Of a stretch of 64,000 nt of DNA, positions 26,657-33,912 are shown piece by piece. Source of the stretch: an uncultured Rhodanobacteraceae bacterium (lineage in GTDB: Bacteria > Pseudomonadota > Gammaproteobacteria > Xanthomonadales > SZUA-5); contig CALEZI010000072.1 in the NCBI GenBank assembly GCA_937928755.1, positions 20,005 to 84,004 of the forward strand, written 5' to 3'. The notes under the pieces were generated by a model. The model made no database searches, was not told the DNA's origin, and saw nothing but the letters and a program-made list of their open reading frames with translations. A program made the translations under genes and the position numbers. Position 1 is the stretch's first letter. Each line of letters begins with the position of its first letter.

Positions 26657-27658
26657 TCACTTCACCTGGATGACGATCTTGCCCTTTGCGCGCCCCGTCT
26701 CCTGGTAGCTGATGGCGTCATTGATCGCGAGGAAGGGAAAGGTCCGGTCCACGACCGGCTTGATGATCCCGGATTCGATCAACTCGGCAATCTTGCCCAG
26801 CTGGCCACCGTGGGCGTGCATGAAGACGAAGGAATAGTCGATGCCGTGGCGCCGGGCCTTGCTTCGGATGCCACGGCTCAACAGTCGCATGACCTGCCGG
26901 AGGAACCAGTTCAGGCCGTTCTCCCGGGCGAAGGCAAGGTCCGGCGGACCGGAGATGGAGACGAGTTTGCCGCCAGGCTTGAGCACCTGGAGCGACTTTT
27001 CCAGAGTGTCCTTGCCCAGGCTGGTGAGGACCAGGTCGTAGCCGCTCAGCACTTTGGAGAAATCCTCCTTCGTGTAGTCGACGACGACATCCGCACCCAG
27101 GCACTTGACCAGGTCGACGTTGGCGGTGCTCGTCGTCGTCGCCACCGTTGCGCCGAGGTGCCGGGCCAGCTGGATGGCAAACGTGCCGACGCCGCCGGAC
27201 CCGGCGTGGATCAGGACTTTCTGTCCCTTTTTCACGGCGGCGCGCTCGACCAGGACCTGCCATGCGGTCAGCCCGACCAGGGGAATCGAGGCGGCTTCAA
27301 TCATGGTCAGATTCCCGGGCTTGCGTGCGACTTCGGATTCATCGATGGCGATACGCTCGGCAAAGGTCCCGATCCGGCCCGTGCCTGGTCGCGCATACAC
27401 CTCGTCGCCGATCTTGAAGCCCCGGACGTCGGATCCGACTCCAACCACGACGCCGGCCACGTCGTTGCCCAGGATCAGCGGCAAGCGATACGGGAGGATG
27501 AGCTTGAACTCGCCGTCACGAATCTTGGCGTCGAGTGGATTCACTGCGGTCGCATGGATATCGACCAGGACATCGCGCGGGCGAACCTCGGGCTCCGGCA
27601 CCTCGCCGAAGCGCAACGCGCCTTTCTTTCGGTAACGATCGAGGATGAATGCCCTCAT
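26657..27658 (-). CDS. Zinc-independent MDR quinone oxidoreductase-like enzyme
   Basis: A 333-residue medium-chain dehydrogenase/reductase. The GroES-like start (AVNPLDAKIRDG; LGNDVAGVVVGVG) is followed by a Rossmann domain with HAGSGGVGTFAIQLAR as the NADPH site. The zinc cysteines of alcohol dehydrogenases are missing, pointing to the quinone oxidoreductase/enoyl reductase branch. Its ATG overlaps the SDR stop by 4 bp (ATGA), so the two are translationally coupled and should respond together to the TetR-type regulator. Electrophile or quinone detoxification is a reasonable but unproven role. Confidence 0.9.
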   Translation of the reverse strand: MRAFILDRYRKKGALRFGEVPEPEVRPRDVLVDIHATAVNPLDAKIRDGEFKLILPYRLPLILGNDVAGVVVGVGSDVRGFKIGDEVYARPGTGRIGTFAERIAIDESEVARKPGNLTMIEAASIPLVGLTAWQVLVERAAVKKGQKVLIHAGSGGVGTFAIQLARHLGATVATTTSTANVDLVKCLGADVVVDYTKEDFSKVLSGYDLVLTSLGKDTLEKSLQVLKPGGKLVSISGPPDLAFARENGLNWFLRQVMRLLSRGIRSKARRHGIDYSFVFMHAHGGQLGKIAELIESGIIKPVVDRTFPFLAINDAISYQETGRAKGKIVIQVK

Positions 27659-28488
27659 GACTGCGTTGCCTTGCGCAGGTCGAGGCGCAGGTCCTTGCGA
27701 ATGCCGGCATCCACCAGGCGGGTCGGCGCGAAACGGCGCAGCATGCGCAGGCGATTGGCGAGCCCGCCGGCGGCATAGCGGAGCTTGGGCACCTCGGCCA
27801 GCGCGGCCTTCAGCACCACCTCGGCGACTACCGCCGGGTCGTCGCCGGTCGCCATGATCTTGGCGAGCAGCGCGTTTTGCAGCGCGCGGATTTCGCGATA
27901 TTCGTCCAGCGTTGCATCGGGCGGCAGCAGGTTCGCGTCGAATTGGGTCTTCGTGTACGCCGGCTCGATCACCGACACGCGGATACCCCGGGTGCGCAAT
28001 TCGTGGTCGAGCGATTCGGAATAGCCCGCGACGGCATGCTTGGTGGCCGAATAGAGCGCCGCGTACGGCATCGGCAGGAAGCCCAGCACCGAACCGATAT
28101 TGATGATTCGGCCGTTGCCCTGGCGGCGCATGTGCGGAACGACGGCGCGGGTCATGCGGACCAGGCCAAAGAAGTTGGTTTCGAAGATCGCCTTGGCCTG
28201 CTCGATCGAGCTCTCCTCCGCGCCAGCGGGGGCAACACCGAAGCCCGCGTTGTTCACCAGCAGGTCGATGCTACCCTCCCGCCGAATCAATTCGCTCACG
28301 GCGGCGTCAACCGATTCGTCGCGGGTGACATCGAGCGGCAGCATGGCGTAAGCCTGCTGGCCGGAGGACACGCCGCGCCGACTGGTGCCGTGGACCTTGT
28401 AGCCCGCCGCTGCCAGGCGGAGCGCCGTGGCCTCGCCAATGCCAGTCGAAGCGCCGGTGACGAGTGCAATTTTCTGCTTGGCTTTCAT
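27655..28488 (-). CDS. Short-chain dehydrogenase/reductase
   Basis: A 277-residue classical SDR. The cofactor site is VTGASTGIGEATALRLA, then NNAGFG, a catalytic Ser in NIGSVLG, and the YSATKHAV active-site Tyr/Lys. The arginines after beta-2 (GTSRRG) suggest NADPH. It is first in the operon, with an operator-like palindrome 38 bp upstream that matches one at the regulator start. Confidence 0.92.
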   Translation of the reverse strand: MKAKQKIALVTGASTGIGEATALRLAAAGYKVHGTSRRGVSSGQQAYAMLPLDVTRDESVDAAVSELIRREGSIDLLVNNAGFGVAPAGAEESSIEQAKAIFETNFFGLVRMTRAVVPHMRRQGNGRIINIGSVLGFLPMPYAALYSATKHAVAGYSESLDHELRTRGIRVSVIEPAYTKTQFDANLLPPDATLDEYREIRALQNALLAKIMATGDDPAVVAEVVLKAALAEVPKLRYAAGGLANRLRMLRRFAPTRLVDAGIRKDLRLDLRKATQS

Positions 28489-28525
28489 GTGAGTACCGTT
28501 CGCGATAGCTGAGGAAGATTGGTGA

Positions 28526-28543
28526 ATATGATGAGCGTCATAT
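28526..28543. promoter_or_regulatory. TetR-type operator before the SDR operon
   Basis: ATATGATGAGCGTCATAT is an inverted repeat (ATATGA, six-base spacer, TCATAT) between the regulator stop and the SDR start. It matches the palindrome at 29162-29179 in its left half (ATATGATG) and in TCATA on the right. The shared half-site suggests that one regulator binds both. Confidence 0.65.
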
Positions 28544-28581
28544 CAAGGATCAAGGCGAAGCGCCAAGTGCGCATGGCAAGG

Positions 28582-29163
28582 TCAATTCTCGGCAGGAATG
28601 AGCTTGTTCAGCGCCGCCTTGCACAGCGCATCGGACAGCCTGGGGTCGTCGACGGCGCGTGCCAGCACCAGGGTGCCGACCATCGTCGCGATGGTGACCA
28701 ACGCGCGCTCATGCGCGTCGGCCTGTCCCCAGTCAGGTGAATGCCGCGAGACCAGGTCGATCATCTCCTTGATGCGACGAGTGGCTGCGCGCCGCACCTC
28801 CGGGGCCTGCCGGGGCATCTCCGAAGCCAGCGCTGCCGCGGCGCAACCGGTCTCGATCTCTTTGATGTGCTCTTTCGAAAGGTAGGCCCGCAGCATCGCA
28901 GCGAGCGCTTGCTGCGGCGGCAAACTGGCGGCGATCCGCTCCATCATCGCCACACTCTCACCACCCGCCCGATCGGCGGCTTCGGCGAGCATGGCCTCGC
29001 GCGACTGAAAATGGGCGTAGAAGCCGCCGTGGGTCAGGCCGGCGTCCTTCATGATGTCGGCGACACCAGTGCCGTGGTAGCCGCTGCGCCGGATGGCGCG
29101 CGCGGCGGCGTCTACGATACGCTCGTGGGTGGCTTCCTTGGATCGTGCAGTCGAGCGTTTCAT
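28582..29163 (-). CDS. TetR/AcrR family transcriptional regulator
   Basis: A 193-residue repressor. The N-terminal helix-turn-helix is classic: ERIVDAAARAIRRSGYHGTG, VADIMKDAGLTHGGFYAHF, SREAMLAEA. The C-terminal ligand domain has TETR_C helices with MLRAYLSKEHI and GCAAAALASEM, typical of the group near quinone- or electrophile-responsive regulators. The ATG at 29163 lies inside a palindrome, so the protein probably represses itself. An upstream ATG (MYDVHH) would add six residues. It lies 93 bp before the SDR gene, on the same strand. Confidence 0.9.
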   Translation of the reverse strand: MKRSTARSKEATHERIVDAAARAIRRSGYHGTGVADIMKDAGLTHGGFYAHFQSREAMLAEAADRAGGESVAMMERIAASLPPQQALAAMLRAYLSKEHIKEIETGCAAAALASEMPRQAPEVRRAATRRIKEMIDLVSRHSPDWGQADAHERALVTIATMVGTLVLARAVDDPRLSDALCKAALNKLIPAEN

Positions 29164-29179
29164 ATGATGCACATCATAC
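29162..29179. promoter_or_regulatory. TetR-type operator at the regulator start
   Basis: TATGATGCACATCATA is a perfect inverted repeat (TATGAT, GCAC, ATCATA) overlapping the regulator start codon. It is the partner of the site at 28526. Binding here would block the regulator's own expression. Confidence 0.6.
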
Positions 29180-30367
29180 ATTTGCTCAAGCCACGGGGCA
29201 AGAGACTTTGTGGCCGGCCGGCGGCGCACCCGGCGGAATCCGCACGGTGAGGCTGTGCGGGTTCGCGCCCCACCATGCTGCCGATGAAGATACGCAGGAC
29301 CCGCGTCGCCAGCGCTGCGTGGCGGCGTGGCGCCGGCCTCAGGCGTTTGGGCAAAGCCAGCTCTCACTACCGCATCAGCGCATCCAACTCGTCGCGTGTT
29401 GGCGCCGCGGGGAACATCAGGAATGTCTCGCCACACGATTCAGTCAGATGAGACGCGCGCCACCAGTCTTTCGAACTCGCGCATCGATTCGACGTCGTCC
29501 TTCGCCGCCAGCAGCGGCGCGACCCGTTCACGGACGGCGCCCAGATCGAGTCCGTGCGGGCGATAGCGACGCAGGATCATCTCGAGGGGATCATACCGGC
29601 TGCCGCGGATCGCTCAGTGCGCGTTCCTCGTTTCGACCTGGAATCGCCCAGGAGCATGAAACCTCGTCTTTGCGAATTCCGCTTCTGGCCCAAAAATGCT
29701 CACAGGCCACCAGCAGCGCCTGCTCGAAAATAATCGCGGAAGGGCCGACGGTTACCCGGCGCCCCGCACAGATATTCCTCGTGCCCAACGCCTACGCCAC
29801 CCCTGCACCCACCGGTCGATGGCGTCGTGTAAAAACACGTTCGCCAACAACGGCAAGATCACCGCACTTCGTCTGAATTCCAAACCGCTTGCCCCGCAGC
29901 GTCATGGCGAACGCCCTTTCTGCGCGCGGCCTTCCCTTGCCCTCGGCCTGGACCTCCCAGGTTCCGCACAGAACACATCCATGCATGCCACGGGTCTGCT
30001 GACTCCGAGGAACCGGGACCACCGCTCGCGATTGCGCGGTGACCCTTGCCGTCGGAAGCGGACGACGGCCCGTTCGAATTCGAACGCCAGCGCACATCAA
30101 CGGTCTCGGCGGCGGCGGTTCAAGGTTCCAGCGCGGGTGGATCATCAGCACAGGCATGGCGTCAGCGTGCGGATTTCGGCGCAAAGGGCGGACTGTGCGC
30201 CGCTTTGGCACGTTTTCTGCGTATGCGCCGGGCAAGGGTTCCCGTGTGGGAATCAGACGCAAGAAGTGATGGTGGAAAGTGATTAGATCAACGCTTGATG
30301 GTGCGGCAGCATCGATGGGTGAACTGGCAACATCGCGCCGTGGCGCGGCCGACAATGGAGCACAGCG
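29180..30367. other. Degenerate intergenic region
   Basis: About 1.2 kb without a convincing gene. Frames on both strands are short or lack start signals. One small minus-strand piece at 29440-29580 reads like the C-terminus of a real protein. The base composition is more mixed than in flanking genes. It probably holds decayed genes and the promoter of the permease at 30368. Confidence 0.5.
29440..29580 (-). pseudogene. Possible gene remnant
   Basis: A 46-codon frame reading MILRRYRPHGLDLGAVRER and ending REFERLVARVSSD has protein-like composition, with no gene-like continuation upstream (a stop occurs ten codons before the ATG). It looks like the tail of a lost protein, perhaps from an accessory or toxin-antitoxin gene, but I do not recognise the family. 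Confidence 0.3.
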
Positions 30368-32737
30368 ATGAATCGCCGTCTCAGCCTCTATGCCGGCGCA
30401 ATCCTGTCCTTGGGCCTTGCGCTGGGCGCTGCCTGGGTGGTGCTGGCCGCGGTCGACGCCTTGATCTGGCGCCCCTTGCCCTATCCAGATCAAGATCGCA
30501 TCGTGCGCATCTCGCGTGAGCAAGGACCGGAGCGCATCGGGCCGCCGGTCTCGGCACCGGCCTTTGCCGATCTGCGTGAGCGCCAGCAGTCTTTTGAGGC
30601 TTTCGCGGCCTTCAGTAGTGAGAGCGTGATCATCACCAGCGAGCATGCGACGCAGGTGCTGGGTGCAGTGGTCTCGGGTCAGTACTTTGAGGTCTTCGGG
30701 CTGCCCATGCAGCAGGGCCGGGCACTGACACTGGATGACGAGCGTAGTGATGCGCCCCCGGTCGCGGTGATTTCCTTTGCCTATTGGCGCGACACTTTCG
30801 CCTCGGGCGCGGTGCTTGGACAAGAGCTGATGATTGACGGCAGGGCTCACAGCATCGTGGGTGTCGCTGCCGAAGCGCTGCGTCTGCCGGACGGTGCGGC
30901 AATTGCGCGCGCGCTCAAAGTGAGTGCGGACAACTCGCGTGGCAACAACTACCTCTTGTTGGTCGGAAAGCTCAAGGCGGACCGCAACATCGCCACTGCG
31001 CAGGCCGAATTCACGGCATTCGGCGCAGCGTTCTCAGAGCGTTTTCCAGAGAATCATGCGCAACTGGATTTCTCCATCCGCACGCTCAAGGATCATCTGA
31101 CCGAGCGCTGGGAAGGACCGTTCAAGCTGCTGATGGCGGCGATCTTGCTGCTCTTGCTGGTAGGCGGCGCGAGTTTTGCCAATCTGTTGTTGGCAGATCA
31201 CGCGGCGCGCCAACGTGAGTTCGCCACGCGCCTGGCGCTCGGCAGCAGCGCCGGGCGCTTGGCGGCCATGGCGCTCAGGGATTCCTTGCTGTTAGTCGCT
31301 CTGGCCAGTGCCACTGGCTTCGCCATCGCCGCCTTGGTCCTGCCGCATCTTCCACAGTGGTTGCTCGGTACGCGTTCTTTGAGTTTGTGGCCCGCACCGA
31401 CATTGATCGTTGCCGCTGCCGCACTCACCATCGCGCTGCTGAGCGCCGCTGTCGTCGCTCGCGCCACCTGGTCGGCAGTGACCAAACAATCTCTATCCAA
31501 CGCCAGCCGCGGCAGCAGTCTGCACAAGCGCGCGCACCATTTGCGTCGCGTCCTGGTGATCGCACAGATCGCGCTGTCCCTGGTACTGCTCAGTGGCGCC
31601 GGATTGATGACCGAGAGCATGCGCCGCTTGCTCAATGTGAATCTCGGATTCTCGATGGATCATTTGGCGGCGATGCGTATCGTTTTGCCCGCCGAGACGC
31701 TCAGTTCGGCCGCAGTGCCGGACGGTGTTTATCCGGGCGCTGGTTCGTCCGGGCAACTGTTGCTGCAATTGGAGCGCGAACTGGCCGCGCAATCTGGCAT
31801 CGACGCCGTAGGCATCGTCTCGCGCGCCCCCGTGATCGACGGTAACGGCGTCAATACCGGCTTTAATATCGAAGGCGAACCGGCGGCGGCTGAAGGGGCC
31901 GCGCCGCTGGTCGAATTTCGTTTCGCCACGCCGGGATATTTCAAGGCCCTGGGGCAGGATCTGGTTGATGGCCAGCTCCTGGGCGAGCTTGCGGCCGATC
32001 TGGATCAACGTCGTGTGCTGGTCAACAGCGCGCTGGTCGAACGCCATTTGGCGCATCGCGAAGCAGTGGGTGCGGTGATCCTGAGTGGCACCTTGCGTCT
32101 TCCGATCCAGGGTGTGGTCAAGGGTGTGCGCCAGAACGGCTTTGATGAACCGGCACGCCCCGAGTTGTATGCCAGTTATCTTGATTTCGCCGCCCCCAGC
32201 AATGCGGTCATTGTCGTGCGCTCGGCCTTGCCGCTGGCCGAACTGCTGGAACGCACGCGTTCCGTGGTGGCGCGTCTGCACCCCGGCATTCCGGTGTACG
32301 CAGCGCAAAGCTTCGCCGAGGCCGCCAATGGCTGGACACAAAGGCGCGAGTTCCTGCGCACCCTGATGCAGTTTTTCTCGATTGCGGCTTTGGCCATCGC
32401 GCTGGTTGGCTTGTACGCGCTGTTCGCCCATGCCGTGGCTCAGCGCGCGCTCGAGTTCGGCATTCGCCAGGCGTTGGGCGCTGCCCCTTTGCTGGTTTTG
32501 GCGCGCGTGCTCAAAGAGGGATTGTTGGTCGCCGTGCTTGGAATCGCTGCGGGTCTGCTGTTGTCGTATTTGCTTGCGCCGGTCTACCAGAGTCAGATCT
32601 ACGATATTCGCGCCACGGATCCCATGGTCCACGCCCTTGCCGCGGTCTTGCTCTTCGTTGGCGCCATCCTGAGTGTCTTCGTACCCGCCTGGCGCGCCCA
32701 TCGCGTGCCGGCGCAAGTCGCGCTGCGCTCGGAGTGA
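30368..32737 (+). CDS. FtsX/MacB-type ABC transporter permease, no ATPase nearby
   Basis: A 789-residue permease with the duplicated FtsX/MacB layout seen in ADOP-type proteins. It has an N-terminal helix (LSLYAGAILSLGLALGAAWV) then VDALIWRPLPYPDQDRI, a periplasmic MacB_PCD domain, three helices near 255-375, then a second set: helix, periplasmic domain (IVSRAPVIDGNGVN, GYFKALGQDLVDG), three C-terminal helices. The conserved EFATRLALGSSAGRL and EFGIRQALGAAPLL blocks are the coupling motifs for an ATPase. No ATP-binding gene is adjacent, so it must borrow one or stand alone. TTG and GTT codons are more frequent than in neighbours, hinting at transfer. Confidence 0.85.
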   Translation: MNRRLSLYAGAILSLGLALGAAWVVLAAVDALIWRPLPYPDQDRIVRISREQGPERIGPPVSAPAFADLRERQQSFEAFAAFSSESVIITSEHATQVLGAVVSGQYFEVFGLPMQQGRALTLDDERSDAPPVAVISFAYWRDTFASGAVLGQELMIDGRAHSIVGVAAEALRLPDGAAIARALKVSADNSRGNNYLLLVGKLKADRNIATAQAEFTAFGAAFSERFPENHAQLDFSIRTLKDHLTERWEGPFKLLMAAILLLLLVGGASFANLLLADHAARQREFATRLALGSSAGRLAAMALRDSLLLVALASATGFAIAALVLPHLPQWLLGTRSLSLWPAPTLIVAAAALTIALLSAAVVARATWSAVTKQSLSNASRGSSLHKRAHHLRRVLVIAQIALSLVLLSGAGLMTESMRRLLNVNLGFSMDHLAAMRIVLPAETLSSAAVPDGVYPGAGSSGQLLLQLERELAAQSGIDAVGIVSRAPVIDGNGVNTGFNIEGEPAAAEGAAPLVEFRFATPGYFKALGQDLVDGQLLGELAADLDQRRVLVNSALVERHLAHREAVGAVILSGTLRLPIQGVVKGVRQNGFDEPARPELYASYLDFAAPSNAVIVVRSALPLAELLERTRSVVARLHPGIPVYAAQSFAEAANGWTQRREFLRTLMQFFSIAALAIALVGLYALFAHAVAQRALEFGIRQALGAAPLLVLARVLKEGLLVAVLGIAAGLLLSYLLAPVYQSQIYDIRATDPMVHALAAVLLFVGAILSVFVPAWRAHRVPAQVALRSE

Positions 32738-32842
32738 GGCGTGGTGTGCGATCAAGTGCGCTGCTTCCTTGTCGAGCGGACTTTCTGCGCCGCCGTTGCG
32801 AGGTCTGGCGCGCGTCGGTAGCGCGATTGCGCGCGCCCCTGC

Positions 32843-33421
32843 CTACGGCGCCTCGTGCCACGGCATGCCAAGGGTCGACGCGATCCAGGCACGCGCGAAG
32901 CGCCACTGGCGCCCGACGGTGGCCACCGAACTGTCGCAGGCTTCGGCGATTTCCTCGATCGAGAGCCCGCCAAATAGCCGCATTTCCACGACCCGCGCAG
33001 TTTCGGGTTGCACGCGTGCGAGTTCGGTCAGTGCCTGGTCGAGTTCGACCCAGTCGATGCCGCCGCTGTTGCTTGGATGATCGTATTCGTGCAGATCCTG
33101 CAACGACACCGCCGCCTGACCGCTGCCGCGCTTCTCGGCGGAGCGTTCGCGCAGGTAGTCGATCAACACGCGGCGGATGACAGTTGCGGCGATCGCGAGA
33201 AAATGACTGCGGTTGCGCCACACCGCCACGTTCTGTCCGAGCAGGCGCTCATAGGCATCGTTGGCCAGTTCGGTCGCCTGCAGCGTAGCGTTGCCGTTGC
33301 GCCGCAGTTGCGCGCGCGCAAGTTCACGCAATATCGGGTACACGGCTTCGATCAGCGCGGTTTCAGCCGCCTTGTCGCCGTCGCGCCAGCGGCTGAGCAG
33401 ATCGGTGATCGGTGCCTGCAT
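32843..33421 (-). CDS. ECF sigma factor (Ser/Thr kinase-associated type)
   Basis: A 192-residue sigma-70 family protein of the ECF type that accompanies Ser/Thr kinases. Region 2 shows AAETALIEAVYPILREL, ELANDAYERLL and WRNRSHFLAIAATVIRRVLI; region 4 shows LARVQPETARVVEMRLF, GGLSIEEIAEACDSSVATV and a final WRFARAWI recognition helix. The start at 33421 has GAGGAA just upstream. It is divergent from a kinase/TPR gene, with about 490 bp between the starts. No anti-sigma gene is seen, so phosphorylation by the partner kinase is a plausible control. Confidence 0.9.
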   Translation of the reverse strand: MQAPITDLLSRWRDGDKAAETALIEAVYPILRELARAQLRRNGNATLQATELANDAYERLLGQNVAVWRNRSHFLAIAATVIRRVLIDYLRERSAEKRGSGQAAVSLQDLHEYDHPSNSGGIDWVELDQALTELARVQPETARVVEMRLFGGLSIEEIAEACDSSVATVGRQWRFARAWIASTLGMPWHEAP

Positions 33422-33524
33422 GTTCCTCGGTTCCCTGGCGAAAGGCGCGGCAGCGTGCCCGGCGCAGCGTACGCGGGCGAATTCTAACGCGCCGTAACCG
33501 GCCACATTGATTTTTCAAATGGGT

Positions 33525-33613
33525 GTCGAACCACAGCCAACCGGGCGACAAGCCCTCGTCATTGCGCAGTCGCACAAGCTCCCGCGTGATGACGAGGTTG
33601 GCTGTCGTTCGAC
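33525..33613. repeat. Long imperfect inverted repeat between ECF sigma factor and kinase genes
   Basis: The left arm GTCGAACCACAGCCAACC pairs with the right arm GGTTGGCTGTCGTTCGAC with one mismatch. The stem then continues for eight more bases (CTCGTCAT with ATGACGAG) after a 12-base bulge on the left side. A large hairpin or cruciform could form in the shared promoter region. It might be a regulatory structure or a small mobile remnant. Confidence 0.6.
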
Positions 33614-33912
33614 GTCAATCAGAATTGTTGTTCGACCGCGTGATCGATTGCAGGTCCAGGTTACGCGTTGCTGTTCACAGGAGAACCAAAAACGCAGCAG
33701 TCAGCTGTCGATCAAGCAACAAAGGTGGCGAATGTCGAGCAATGTAACGACTTTGGTCTAGGATACGCGCCCCTTTGCGTTCGGTTTTCACCGAGACGCA
33801 CGCACGCTTGGTTGCAACCATCTTTTCAATGAGGTTTGTGCGCCAACATGAAGGCCCGGTACGACTTCGATTGCCTGCGGGCGGCGAACGCCAATGTTCG
33901 CGGGCGGCGTCG

